Shown one piece after another: positions 48,918-57,894 of a stretch of 64,000 nucleotides of DNA. The stretch comes from a virus. Location: IMG/VR virus record IMGVR_UViG_3300022700_000177, positions 1 through 64,000 of that record. The stretch is one strand, 5' to 3'. The position numbers were made by a program, and so were the translations under genes. Within the stretch, counting starts at the first letter, position 1. The number at the start of each line of letters is the position of its first letter. A model generated the notes under the pieces. The model was not told where the DNA came from and searched no databases. It saw only the letters and a program-made list of their open reading frames with translations.

Positions 48918-49028
48918 ATGACAAAGAAAGGTACCCCAAAAAGAGACGGTAGTGGTAAAGGACAAAGAGCAAATAGAGGTAGGGGAGGCTGTACTCCACC
49001 AAAAGACAAGAATAAAAGGAGCAAATAA
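48918..49028 (+). CDS. 36-residue Arg/Gly-rich peptide
   Basis: ATG 48918 lies five bases after AGGAGG. The peptide (MTKKGTPKRDGSGKGQRANR...) is rich in Gly and basic residues with one Cys, and its stop overlaps the dut start (TAATG). It recalls small Gly/Arg proteins of unknown role. Only the ribosome site and coupling support it. Confidence 0.45.
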   Translation: MTKKGTPKRDGSGKGQRANRGRGGCTPPKDKNKRSK

Positions 49029-49477
49029 TGCCAGATATCCTTATCAAAAAGCAACCCAACTTCCCTGAAGGGGCTGAACATTCTATAAAGTTTCAAAAAG
49101 AAGATGACGCTTGCTTTGATCTTGTTTGTGCTGTTTATCCATATATAGAAATCAATCATAATCAAGTTTCTAAGGTATACACAGGTATTTCAATGGAAAT
49201 ACCAAAAGGTTATGAACTTCAAATTAGGCCAAGATCAGGGTTGGCATTGAAATACGGAATAACTATTGTAAACTCACCTGGAACGATAGATTCAGGATAT
49301 AGAGGAGAAATTATTGTACCAATGATAAAGATGACCTCTGGTACTTATAAAATTTTTCCAGGTGATAGAATTGCCCAGGCAAAATTATCCATTGTACCCA
49401 ATACCAAAATAATTTTTGTAAATGAGCTTTCTGAATCAGAAAGGGGTTCAGACGGCTTTGGGAGTACAGGAGTTTAA
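49028..49477 (+). CDS. dut: dUTPase
   Basis: The 149-residue trimeric-type dUTPase has all five motifs: 'ACFDLVCA', 'RPRSGLALKYGI', 'VNSPGTIDSGYRGEI', 'GDRIAQAKL' and C-terminal 'RGSDGFGSTG'. It hydrolyses dUTP to dUMP, keeping uracil out of DNA and feeding the thymidylate-synthase-like enzyme at 45703. This fits with the uracil glycosylase fused to the polymerase. Confidence 0.95.
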   Translation: MPDILIKKQPNFPEGAEHSIKFQKEDDACFDLVCAVYPYIEINHNQVSKVYTGISMEIPKGYELQIRPRSGLALKYGITIVNSPGTIDSGYRGEIIVPMIKMTSGTYKIFPGDRIAQAKLSIVPNTKIIFVNELSESERGSDGFGSTGV

Positions 49478-49478
49478 T

Positions 49479-50738
49479 ATGGAAAAAAAGAAAGTATTAT
49501 TCATAGGGGTTCACCCATCAACTGCTACCGGAAACGGTAACATGATGATGGGAATTGCATCTCAAGTTGATAGAGAAAAGTATGAACCCTATTTCCTAAC
49601 CAATACCTTTAATATGGATTTTGAAAGGTATTTAGAAGACAAAGATATCATTGATAACATCATTCCAGCAAGAAACACTGATAACGAAGATTATTGGGGT
49701 AAGCAAACGGTTGTTAGTTTAATGGGCACTGGTTACTTCGATTTGTGTTTCTTTGTCGGTGCTGACATATGGATTTATATTGACATTTTTGATCATATTG
49801 AAAAACTCAAAAATACGGAAGGATTTGAATGGGGTTTCTTATTCCCGTATGATCTCCCCTATGCAAGAGAAGATTGGATGCAATGGATTAATACTATACC
49901 TTTTCCATATGTTTATTCCGAATTTGGTTATAATATTATAAAGGATTATGTAAAAAGAATACAATATTTCAGACCGCCAAATGGAAATAAGGAAATTCAT
50001 ACAACTGAATATGAAACTTTTAATAGAGACCACTTAAAGAAAAATTTCTTTCAAGATATTGATGTAGAAAAAACTGTTATATTGGGGACAATTGGTCCTA
50101 ATCAGAAAAGAAAGAACATAGCAAGGCAGATGAAAGGCTTTGGCATTGCCAGAAAAAAACTGAAAGAAAAGTTTCCAGAATTGGAGATGATTTACTATAT
50201 CCATGCGTCACCAACAGGATATATTGATATTAACAGGTTTGCAAAAGATTATGATTTGACTGGCGGTATTATTAGAACAAAGCCTTCTGATATAAAAGTG
50301 GATGAAAAGACAATGAAAAAGCTCATTTGTTCCTTTGACTGTTTATTGAATTGTTCTTTTCAAGAAGGCTTGTCATGGACAGTATTGGAGGCAATGCTTT
50401 GTAAAACACCTGTAATTGCATCAAAATCAACTGGGCATATTGAATTGCTTGAAGATGGAAATGGTATCTTAGTCACTCCGTACGAAACTGACTTCCTAAA
50501 CTTAATGACAAAAAGCGGACCAAATCCCATTGAAATAAAAGCTTGTGATCAACACTCTATTGCAAATGCCATTGAACAGTTTGTAACCAATTACGAACAA
50601 GTTCCGGCGTTGAAAGAAAAAGCATATAATAAAGCTATTGAATGGTTATCTGGAGTAAATGATATAAACAAAATACTTGATGATATGGTTAATAGAATTG
50701 AAAAGAGTAAAAACGAAGTATGGGGGATGGAGCTGTGA
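49479..50738 (+). CDS. Glycosyltransferase, GT-B fold (family 4-like)
   Basis: This 419-residue protein begins 'KKKVLFIGVHPSTATGNGNMMMGIA', the Rossmann start of GT4 enzymes, and has 'LNCSFQEGLSWTVLEAMLCKTPVIASKSTGHIELL' with the donor-binding Glu. ATG 49479 starts one base after dut. It opens the sugar cassette at 49.5-55.5 kb. The sugar and acceptor are unknown. Confidence 0.8.
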   Translation: MEKKKVLFIGVHPSTATGNGNMMMGIASQVDREKYEPYFLTNTFNMDFERYLEDKDIIDNIIPARNTDNEDYWGKQTVVSLMGTGYFDLCFFVGADIWIYIDIFDHIEKLKNTEGFEWGFLFPYDLPYAREDWMQWINTIPFPYVYSEFGYNIIKDYVKRIQYFRPPNGNKEIHTTEYETFNRDHLKKNFFQDIDVEKTVILGTIGPNQKRKNIARQMKGFGIARKKLKEKFPELEMIYYIHASPTGYIDINRFAKDYDLTGGIIRTKPSDIKVDEKTMKKLICSFDCLLNCSFQEGLSWTVLEAMLCKTPVIASKSTGHIELLEDGNGILVTPYETDFLNLMTKSGPNPIEIKACDQHSIANAIEQFVTNYEQVPALKEKAYNKAIEWLSGVNDINKILDDMVNRIEKSKNEVWGMEL

Positions 50739-51859
50739 GTAAAATAGGAATAAGATGGAAGGGGCCTTCCCTTGATCCAAGTGGTTATGGGGAGGCCACA
50801 AGGAATTATATAAAAGGGTGTTATTATTCCGGACTCTTTGATATTCAAGTAGAACCTTGGAATTTTGAAAAAAAAGACGGAAGTTTCTATGGCGATAGTG
50901 GTATTTTAGTAGAGAAACTAAAAGAAAATAAAGTAGATCATTCAGTTGTTTTTGTCCACTGCGTACCAAATCAGATTTCAGGTTTCATTGAGCCTGGAAA
51001 ACTTAACGTAGGATACTCTACTTGGGAAACTGATAGGATTCCAAAGCATTGGGTTAAAAACATCAACAACCATTTTGATCTTCAATTAGTACCATCAGAA
51101 TATAACAAACAGGTATATATAAATAGTGGAGTTACGGTTCCTATTGAAGTCCTGCCTCATTGTATTCATATGGCAGAAATAGACTCTATACCTGCTGCCG
51201 ATTTAGAAATGTATGCAAACAAATTCAAATTTATTTCGGTATTTCAATGGACAGAAAGAAAGAACCCAATAGGGTTATTGAAAGCCTATTTTGCTGAATT
51301 TTGGGAACACAATGATGTGGTTTTAATACTAAAAAGCTATAGAAGCAACGCCTCACAAATTGAGCAAGACAAAATTATTAATGACATCAAGCATTTAAAA
51401 AATGATATGGATTTACCTAAGTACCCTCCTATATATTTCATAGGGAGTTTAATTCCACATAGAAATGTATTTGAACTTTACAAAGCAAGTGACTGTTTTG
51501 TACTACCTTCACGTTCAGAGGGCTTTGGTATCCCTATTCTTGAAGCAATGTCCTGTAGTTTACCTATTGTCACAACTAATTATGGAGGAGGTAAAGAGTT
51601 ATTATATGAGAGTGCCTCAAATGTGGGTTATTTTGAAACACCCGTATGTGGAATGCCTTGGATTCCTTATTATGATTCAACACAGCTTTGGGCAGAACCA
51701 AATATTGCAGATTTAAGATTTCACATGCACAAAATGTACATTTCAAATAAGGAATCAATTGAAAAAGAAAGTAAATGGTCTTATAAACGAGCTTGGAATT
51801 TTGATATATCAACTATCTCAAAAAAATTCTATGAAATACTGAAAAAATATGGAGCTTAA
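50735..51859 (+). CDS. Glycosyltransferase, GT-B fold (family 4-like)
   Basis: This protein has about 374 residues, with 'GIRWKGPSLDPSGYGEATRNY' at the N-terminus, 'FKFISVFQWTERKNPIGLLKAY' at the domain boundary and 'VLPSRSEGFGIPILEAMSCSLPIV', the GT4 donor motif with EX7E. GTG 50735 overlaps the upstream stop; ATG 50720 in frame is an alternative. It follows another GT4 and would add the next sugar of a glycan. Confidence 0.8.
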   Translation: MSKIGIRWKGPSLDPSGYGEATRNYIKGCYYSGLFDIQVEPWNFEKKDGSFYGDSGILVEKLKENKVDHSVVFVHCVPNQISGFIEPGKLNVGYSTWETDRIPKHWVKNINNHFDLQLVPSEYNKQVYINSGVTVPIEVLPHCIHMAEIDSIPAADLEMYANKFKFISVFQWTERKNPIGLLKAYFAEFWEHNDVVLILKSYRSNASQIEQDKIINDIKHLKNDMDLPKYPPIYFIGSLIPHRNVFELYKASDCFVLPSRSEGFGIPILEAMSCSLPIVTTNYGGGKELLYESASNVGYFETPVCGMPWIPYYDSTQLWAEPNIADLRFHMHKMYISNKESIEKESKWSYKRAWNFDISTISKKFYEILKKYGA

Positions 51860-51860
51860 T

Positions 51861-52682
51861 ATGAAAATTGCATGTGCCCTATTTGCATATAACAGACCTC
51901 ACTATTTGAAACCAGTGTTAAAATCTATAATTGGAAATACTCATTTTGATAAGGTAGACTGGTATATTATTCAAGATAGTCCAGAATATATAATGCCTAA
52001 TAAAGAAAAAAGTGTTATAAAGGAACATATAAAACCAGTTAAAGAAAGCACTGAAATTCTCAAAGATTTCAGCAACTACAAAAATGTAAAAGCCCTAAAA
52101 ATTAATCTTATAAATCAAGGAATCCCAAGAAACAAAAGTATGGTACATGATTTGGTTATCAAAGGAGGGTATGATGCCGTAATATTCTTTGAAGATGATT
52201 TGATTGTAAGCAGATATTATATAAGACTTCTGACCGAATTATTCAGTCAATTCCCCAAATATATTATTTCAGGTAGCGATTTGACAAAAGGGGAACAATT
52301 TGAAAACCCTAAACTGAATGAAATAGCAAGGTTCAATTGTCATTGGTGGGGTTATATAATGGGTATAGACGTAATTGAAATGCTACAACCCCATTTACAG
52401 GAATATATTAATGTTATTGGGCCTTGTTATCCAAAGAGACCCCATGAATTTATAAGGAAAAAATTTGGTATTCATGTTACTTCTCATGATGGATTTATTG
52501 AAAAAGTAACCAAAGACTATGGAATACAAAGGCTAAACTTTTGCTTACCAAGAAGCAGATATATTGGTGCTGTTGGAGTACATTCAAAACAAAGTATGTA
52601 TGAAGGAGCGGGTTTTAATAACTTTAAGGATTTTGAATTTGAAGAGGATGCAACCTTAACAGATTTTGTATGGAGAGATTAG
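51861..52682 (+). CDS. GT-A glycosyltransferase (GNT-I/GT2-like)
   Basis: The 273-residue protein has 'CALFAYNRPHYLKPVLKSI', 'INQGIPRNKSMVHDLVIKGGYDAVIFFEDDLIVS' with an EDD metal motif, and 'RFNCHWWGYIMG', a pattern like GNT-I-type N-acetylglucosaminyltransferases. ATG 51861 follows one base after the previous stop. It continues the sugar cassette; donor and acceptor are unknown. Confidence 0.7.
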   Translation: MKIACALFAYNRPHYLKPVLKSIIGNTHFDKVDWYIIQDSPEYIMPNKEKSVIKEHIKPVKESTEILKDFSNYKNVKALKINLINQGIPRNKSMVHDLVIKGGYDAVIFFEDDLIVSRYYIRLLTELFSQFPKYIISGSDLTKGEQFENPKLNEIARFNCHWWGYIMGIDVIEMLQPHLQEYINVIGPCYPKRPHEFIRKKFGIHVTSHDGFIEKVTKDYGIQRLNFCLPRSRYIGAVGVHSKQSMYEGAGFNNFKDFEFEEDATLTDFVWRD

Positions 52683-52683
52683 C

Positions 52684-53649
52684 ATGAAGAAATCTATTGT
52701 TTGTGGTGCAGGCGGTTTTATAGGTTCTCACTTAGTCAGGGCATTGAAAGAGAGAGGTGACTATGTTATTGGGTTTGATCTTAAAAAACCAGAATGGCCT
52801 GAAATGGATTGTGCAGATCACTTTATTATCAAAGATTTAAGGAAATTAGAAAGATCCCATTTCTTTAAAAATGTGAAAGAAGTATATCAGCTTGCTGCTG
52901 ATATGGGCGGGGCAGGATTTGTTTTTACAGGTGAAAATGATGCTGCAATAATGCATAACTCCGCATTAATAAACCTAAACGTACTTGAACTTTGCAGGAT
53001 TTATAATGTAAAGAAAGTTTTCTATTCCAGTTCAGCTTGTATCTACCCAGAATACAACCAACTCGATCCCAACAACCCAATATGCAAAGAAGAAACAGCT
53101 TATCCAGCAGAACCAGATAGCGAATATGGATGGGAGAAGCTTTTCAGTGAAAGACTTTATTTGTCTTACCAAAGAAATTATGGTATGGATGTTAAGATAG
53201 CAAGGTACCATAATATATTTGGGCCTTTTGGTACATGGAGAGGAGGAAGAGAAAAAGCACCAGCAGCCCTATGTAGAAAAGTTGCAGAAGCAATACTGAA
53301 TAAAAGCAACAGCATTGAAATTTGGGGCGACGGTAACCAAACCCGTTCTTTTCTCTACATTGATGAATGTGTGGAAGGTACAATTAAACTTATGGAATCT
53401 GATCTTACAGGTCCATATAATATTGGGTCAAGCGAAATGGTTTCTATCAATGAGCTTGCTGAGGCTATTATGGTGATTGGAGGTAAACAGCTTTACCTAA
53501 AACACATTGATGGCCCACTTGGAGTTAGAGGAAGAACTTCTTATAATGAAAATATTGCAGAGGATCTTAAATGGAGACCCTCCCAACCGCTATTTAAAGG
53601 ACTGGAAAAAACTTATAGATGGATTGAAAAGCAGGTATTCCATGATTGA
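52684..53649 (+). CDS. gme: GDP-mannose 3,5-epimerase
   Basis: This enzyme converts GDP-D-mannose to GDP-L-galactose (and GDP-L-gulose). The 321-residue SDR protein has GAGGFIG at 8-14 and 'AADMGGAGFV' at 71-80. Catalytic residues C119, Y148, K152 and K191 match C145, Y174, K178 and K217 of the plant enzyme at a constant offset of 26. The phrases SSACIYPE, GPFGTW.GGREKAPAA, GDG.QTRSF and IDECVEG are shared. ATG 52684 follows GGAGAG. Sulfotransferases and a fucosyltransferase-like gene follow. Confidence 0.85.
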   Translation: MKKSIVCGAGGFIGSHLVRALKERGDYVIGFDLKKPEWPEMDCADHFIIKDLRKLERSHFFKNVKEVYQLAADMGGAGFVFTGENDAAIMHNSALINLNVLELCRIYNVKKVFYSSSACIYPEYNQLDPNNPICKEETAYPAEPDSEYGWEKLFSERLYLSYQRNYGMDVKIARYHNIFGPFGTWRGGREKAPAALCRKVAEAILNKSNSIEIWGDGNQTRSFLYIDECVEGTIKLMESDLTGPYNIGSSEMVSINELAEAIMVIGGKQLYLKHIDGPLGVRGRTSYNENIAEDLKWRPSQPLFKGLEKTYRWIEKQVFHD

Positions 53650-54166
53650 TCACAAAAGAAAAGTTGTATTTGTCCATATACCAAGGACAGGAGGTTCAAG
53701 TATTGAAAAAGGCTTTGGTATGATGGATCCACCAAAAAAGCATCATACAGCAAGTAAACTTGTGAATAGCAAAATAAAAGATTACACCTGGTTCAGCTTT
53801 ATAAGAAATCCATATACCAGAGCATTAAGTGCTTTCTTCCAACCCTACTATAAACATATAGGTTACAAAAGCAACAAGAGCTTCATATATTTTCTTGAAA
53901 GATGGAAAGATAATTTACCTGAATGGGAAAAAGGGTTTACTCAATCTGACTATATTGACTTACCAAACATCCTTGTTTTCAGATTTGAAGATAGAAAGGA
54001 TATTTTGAAATTAATGTCAAAAGTTTTTAATTTAACTGGAATTTGCAAGATTCATGAAAAGGAAACAGGAAGTAACAAACATCTTAATTTGTTGGGAGAA
54101 AAAGAAAAGAAGATGATACAGAGATTATTTCAAAAGGATTTTATGAGGTTTGATTATGATTTCTAA
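53642..54166 (+). CDS. Sulfotransferase
   Basis: The 174-residue protein has 'VFVHIPRTGGSS' (residues 9-20), the PAPS 5'-phosphosulfate loop, and 'FIRNPYTRALSAFF' (53-66), the 3'-phosphate motif, as in carbohydrate sulfotransferases of the Sulfotransfer_2 type. It overlaps the epimerase gene by 8 bases. It would put sulfate on a sugar. PAPS must come from the host because no PAPS synthesis gene is seen here. Confidence 0.75.
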   Translation: MIDHKRKVVFVHIPRTGGSSIEKGFGMMDPPKKHHTASKLVNSKIKDYTWFSFIRNPYTRALSAFFQPYYKHIGYKSNKSFIYFLERWKDNLPEWEKGFTQSDYIDLPNILVFRFEDRKDILKLMSKVFNLTGICKIHEKETGSNKHLNLLGEKEKKMIQRLFQKDFMRFDYDF

Positions 54167-54695
54167 TGTGTTTGTTGTAGGTACTGGAAGATGTGGTACT
54201 ACTACTTTCATCCAGGCTTGTAACCATATAGTAAACTTTACTGCTGGACATGAAACTCGGATTACCAAATTTGGAGAGTCTCGATTTAAATATTCAAGGA
54301 ATCACATTGAAGCTGATAACAGATTAAGCTGGATGCTGCCTGATTTAATAGCCAGGTTTCCTGACTCTGTCCTTGTTCATTTAAGACGTGATGTAGATGA
54401 TGTCGCAAAGAGCTATTCAAAGCGCAGAGGACCTCGTTCCCTTGCTGACAATTTGATTCGTGGCATATTATATCAAGCAGATGTTGAACAGAACAGACAA
54501 GAAGTATTGAAATTTGGAATGGCAGTTTTGAGAAACAATGTGGATTACATATTAAAAAGGGTAAATAATAAGGTTTATTTCATTGATATTGAATACCCCA
54601 ATAACTCTTTTATAGACTTTTGGAATTATATAGGTGCAAAGGGCGACATTATTGCCGCCCTTGATTGTTTCAATTATCATTTTAATCAATCATAA
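54156..54695 (+). CDS. Sulfotransferase-like P-loop protein
   Basis: The 179-residue protein begins 'NVFVVGTGRCGTTTF', the P-loop of sulfotransferases, and has 'SVLVHLRRDVDDVAKSYSKR', the 3'-phosphate-binding motif. ATG 54156 follows TATGAGG and overlaps the previous gene by 11 bases. It is unlike the first sulfotransferase in sequence, so they probably act on different positions or sugars. Its end overlaps the convergent gene by 10 bases. Confidence 0.75.
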   Translation: MISNVFVVGTGRCGTTTFIQACNHIVNFTAGHETRITKFGESRFKYSRNHIEADNRLSWMLPDLIARFPDSVLVHLRRDVDDVAKSYSKRRGPRSLADNLIRGILYQADVEQNRQEVLKFGMAVLRNNVDYILKRVNNKVYFIDIEYPNNSFIDFWNYIGAKGDIIAALDCFNYHFNQS

Positions 54696-55507
54696 AAGGT
54701 TTGATAAATGTCAAGCATTGTCTTTTCAGGAAACCTACATCTAAGGAAGTTTGTTACGTTTGAGTTTCCATGAACAATAACATCAGATACCCTACCTAAA
54801 ACAAAGGTGTCAAGTAATACTTCATATGCGAGTTGAAGCTTGACACCTTTTTTATTTTCCTCTTTCTGTCTATGGGGCTCACCGTTCTTTGGTCTGATAC
54901 ATTCAAGATAATAAACCCTATCTATGCCATACTTTTTTGTGAACATATCAATGACAAGTTTTGCATCTGTAGCAAGAAAAATAGGTCTGGTTTTGGGGAA
55001 TTTATCTATGTATTCACAAAAAGCTTTGAATGGTAGATTATTTTGTAGCTCATAATGATTTCTCATCCACGCAGTCCCACCATGTAACCTCAATGGACCC
55101 CTACAATGCACACCAATAAAAGTTTCATTAGGAAGTCTGTTTTGTGTTTTCTGTATTAAATCCTTAACATTTGGTTTTATTTTGATGAATTTTTTTGCCC
55201 CTATTTTTCCAAAAGGTTGTTTTAGGGGTAAAAGTATTTGTTCTGCTGGAGGTTTTCCTGGCTTAATCACCTTGCGTCTATCCATTGAACCCGACATTCT
55301 TGGTAATTTAGAAAAATCAATATTTTGTTTGAATGGTTGTTCAAAGAACTCTGTCCAAACATTAATAAGACCGTTACCATAGTTGTTTCTTGATTCCCAA
55401 ACTACCTTGACACCGACATTTTGCATTGCACATTGATAACACCTATCAATTACTTGGTTTACCATTGCGAAAAATCCAGGACCGTTTTTTAATCTGAACT
55501 CATGCAT
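54686..55507 (-). CDS. Fucosyltransferase-like protein (GT-B, GT11/GT23-like)
   Basis: The 273-residue protein has 'FIGVHCRG' (130-137), like the HxR donor loop of fucosyltransferases, 'IFLATDA' (176-182) and 'DVIVHGNSNVTNF' near 245, the end motif of the NodZ/FUT8 group. These enzymes use GDP-L-fucose; GDP-L-galactose, made by the epimerase at 52684, is its close analogue. It is the leftmost gene of the - strand block. The assignment is by motif memory. Confidence 0.6.
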   Translation of the reverse strand: MHEFRLKNGPGFFAMVNQVIDRCYQCAMQNVGVKVVWESRNNYGNGLINVWTEFFEQPFKQNIDFSKLPRMSGSMDRRKVIKPGKPPAEQILLPLKQPFGKIGAKKFIKIKPNVKDLIQKTQNRLPNETFIGVHCRGPLRLHGGTAWMRNHYELQNNLPFKAFCEYIDKFPKTRPIFLATDAKLVIDMFTKKYGIDRVYYLECIRPKNGEPHRQKEENKKGVKLQLAYEVLLDTFVLGRVSDVIVHGNSNVTNFLRCRFPEKTMLDIYQTFYD

Positions 55508-55518
55508 AAAAGCCCCTA

Positions 55519-56832
55519 TTAAATTGTGTATTGTTCAGGTTTTACTTTATCTATAATGTCAGAACTATATTCACCAGAAACATTGGAAACACATACTGCA
55601 TAGTAATACTCACCAGAAATAAGCTCACCGGAAACAAACTCACCTGATATATGGGTTCCGTCTTCTTGGTTAGACACTTCATAAGAACCGCCAACAGAAT
55701 TTGCTTTTGCAACCAAATTACCAGTGCTTCTGTTGTATATTCTTACTGGTCTATTTGACAAAACACTTTTGACCCTAACTTCTCCATATATTTTATAAGC
55801 CGTTACTGTTGCTACTTGTTCTTCCTCAGTCCCGAAGGTCAGGAGGTTGTCGGTTTGGGCGTAGTAATTGGCCTTTCTCCAGGCAGCGGATCTTGCAACA
55901 TCAGAAACTCTTAACTCATCTAAAAACCCATCTAAGTTCTCGTTTTGCTTGTTCGCATGACCGCCACCCCAATCATTTAAGGAAAAGTCAGTTCCTTGCG
56001 AAGCATTCCCTTTAGCTGAAGCATCCTGCTCGTAATAAATAGTACCAGATGAATTGTATAAAACCCCACAGACCCATCTATCCTCATCAGCACTAAAATC
56101 GGCAGGACCTAAATTTAAAGCTGAACCGCCATCGTGTTGTAAGTAAACATCATCATCATCCTTCCTTTGGAAATCAGTACTTGTTGAATCGTTATTGCCA
56201 AATATACGATGACTTGAACTTCCTGCTTGCATATAATAAGCAAACTCAAGAGTCCAATCGCCACCAGATGACAACGTAATTGTGCTATTTAAAGCAACAT
56301 GGTCTCCGTTGCCATCAAACTCTTTGCCATTTCCTAAAAGACCATCATTTCCAGTTGCATCGCAATTGTCTGTTCCGCTGTTACTGCCAACAGAATCCGT
56401 CATTCCTCCATCATGGGAAACATAAGTATAGTTGCCATCCCAAACATTCTGAGCCACAGCGTCAGTCGTATCTCCAACGTAAGTGGTGTTGTCCGCTTTT
56501 GTGGAATCGTAGTACAGGTACAGCGTTGAGGCTCCGCTGGAGGAAAGCTCCAGATCAGATTTGGATACCCACAATACCGCCTCTTCATTCGCATCGTCCC
56601 AACGCTCGATCTCAACATAAATTTGGGTTGTACCGTCATCTTTGGTGACGGCGATTTTCTTCCGGTTGGCATCAGAAGTCAGTTCATCAAAGACCGCTGA
56701 AACATCATCTGAGGATTGCCCGACAGCCGTGCCTAAAACAATAGGGATCGGAAAGTGAGTCAGATCACTGTCGATGTTGGTATTATCAACGGTGATCTCT
56801 ATTCGTTTAGCCCAATCGGAAAGCCATGCCAT
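55519..56832 (-). CDS. DUF2341/LamG-domain tail or surface protein with SGE repeats
   Basis: The N-terminus of this 437-residue protein (WLSDWAKRIEITVDN...LTHFPIPIVL) is a DUF2341 module, followed by a concanavalin-like LamG domain ending 'GFLDELRVSDVARSAAW', and a C-terminal phage-fibre-like domain (YGEVRVKSVLSNRPVRIYNR) with repeated SGE steps (about 394-428). These modules bind sugars, so this is a likely receptor-binding or decorative protein. Bases 56400-56832 are GC-richer than the rest, suggesting a swapped N-terminus. Confidence 0.75.
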   Translation of the reverse strand: MAWLSDWAKRIEITVDNTNIDSDLTHFPIPIVLGTAVGQSSDDVSAVFDELTSDANRKKIAVTKDDGTTQIYVEIERWDDANEEAVLWVSKSDLELSSSGASTLYLYYDSTKADNTTYVGDTTDAVAQNVWDGNYTYVSHDGGMTDSVGSNSGTDNCDATGNDGLLGNGKEFDGNGDHVALNSTITLSSGGDWTLEFAYYMQAGSSSHRIFGNNDSTSTDFQRKDDDDVYLQHDGGSALNLGPADFSADEDRWVCGVLYNSSGTIYYEQDASAKGNASQGTDFSLNDWGGGHANKQNENLDGFLDELRVSDVARSAAWRKANYYAQTDNLLTFGTEEEQVATVTAYKIYGEVRVKSVLSNRPVRIYNRSTGNLVAKANSVGGSYEVSNQEDGTHISGEFVSGELISGEYYYAVCVSNVSGEYSSDIIDKVKPEQYTI

Positions 56833-56841
56833 AATTTACTC

Positions 56842-57072
56842 CTAATCAATGCTCACAATAGTGGTTGTTTCAGTTCCCACTTTACCTATTATCTGATCCA
56901 TATAAACCAAAACATTATCCCCTATACCAGAAGTTCCCCATACAGTTCTGTTCATACCATTCTCAAGCAAAACCGTCCTTCTATCTCTTTTTATCCCTAC
57001 AACAGTGCCTATATGGTATTTATTTGGCTTCCTATTGATAGATTTCTGCATTTTCTTCAACAAATTGCTCAT
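56842..57072 (-). CDS. Small structural-module protein, 76 aa
   Basis: ATG at 57072 follows AGGAGTGAC. The basic N-terminus is followed by strands (YHIGTVVGIKRDRRTVLLENG), an OB- or SH3-like barrel by appearance. It overlaps the upstream gene by 4 bases. Probably a tail component. Confidence 0.5.
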   Translation of the reverse strand: MSNLLKKMQKSINRKPNKYHIGTVVGIKRDRRTVLLENGMNRTVWGTSGIGDNVLVYMDQIIGKVGTETTTIVSID

Positions 57073-57383
57073 GTGTCACTCCTTTCCACTGTACAAGTGA
57101 CCATAGCACTGACACTATCTGAAAAATCAATGTTCAGTGAAAATCCAGTAAGCTTTCCTCTGAAAACTTCTCCAAGTTGGGAATCATTTACCTCAACCAA
57201 ATCCCCAATACTTTTCCAGTCCTCATAGACTTTTTCTATATCATAAATCCACTTATGGGAGCTTTCCTCGGAGAGATACATCTTCCCCCTCTCAGTTGCA
57301 ACAGGCTCGGTAGCCATAAGCTCGTCTATGATTGGGTCCGGTGCTAACTTATCCCCGGCCCCAGTTATTACTTTCACTTTCAT
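57069..57383 (-). CDS. Structural-module protein, 104 aa
   Basis: ATG at 57383 follows CGGAGTAAG. The body contains 'LSEESSHKWIYDIEKVYEDW', and the end is strand-rich ('LNIDFSDSVSAMVTCTVER'). It lies between tail-hub-like and fibre genes. No family is recognised. Confidence 0.55.
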   Translation of the reverse strand: MKVKVITGAGDKLAPDPIIDELMATEPVATERGKMYLSEESSHKWIYDIEKVYEDWKSIGDLVEVNDSQLGEVFRGKLTGFSLNIDFSDSVSAMVTCTVERSDT

Positions 57384-57394
57384 ACTTACTCCGA

Positions 57395-57892
57395 TTAAGA
57401 AGCAGGATAAACTACAACAACAATCATTCCCTCACCAAAATCACTTGGGGGGGTGAGCTTCATAAGAGTGTATGTTGTTGTATAGTTGACTTTTGCTACT
57501 CCAGGGTTTGTATTGGAAGGAGAACCAGAACACTGGACTTCATTAGCAGCATCAGCTTGGGTTATTGTGCCAAGACCTCCACTTGATGGATACCATGTAT
57601 AAGAATCAAGGGTGTGTATGAGTTTAGAAACTGTGTCCGTAGTATCCCCCTCTTCAGTGAAAGTAACATAATCCTCAAGCTCTTCTGTGAATCCTGTTTC
57701 CTCAGTTGTAACAGTTCCAGCAGTTGGGGTAGTAGCAAAAGTCACATTTGCATAAACCCTGAAATAAACAGAATCTCCAGGCAAAAACGTTGTTTTCCCA
57801 TTATTGTCGTCAGAATTTATTTCTGCATCAATATAAAGGTTGCTCGCTGCGTCAGCAGAAAATTGAACTTGTATGGTTGCTGAAACTGCCAT
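57395..57892 (-). CDS. Beta-rich structural protein, 165 aa
   Basis: ATG at 57892 follows GGAGGAATAATT. The sequence is Thr/Ser/Gly-rich and strand-like (ATIQVQFSADAASNLYIDAEI), like an Ig-type decoration domain. It is part of the tail/structural operon. Function not recognised. Confidence 0.6.
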   Translation of the reverse strand: MAVSATIQVQFSADAASNLYIDAEINSDDNNGKTTFLPGDSVYFRVYANVTFATTPTAGTVTTEETGFTEELEDYVTFTEEGDTTDTVSKLIHTLDSYTWYPSSGGLGTITQADAANEVQCSGSPSNTNPGVAKVNYTTTYTLMKLTPPSDFGEGMIVVVVYPAS

Positions 57893-57894
57893 AA

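Noticed and set aside
56280-57228. Plus-strand frames opposite the fibre-like and following structural genes
   Set aside because: They are His/Cys/Ser-rich shadows of the real minus-strand genes, which have good ribosome sites and recognisable domains.
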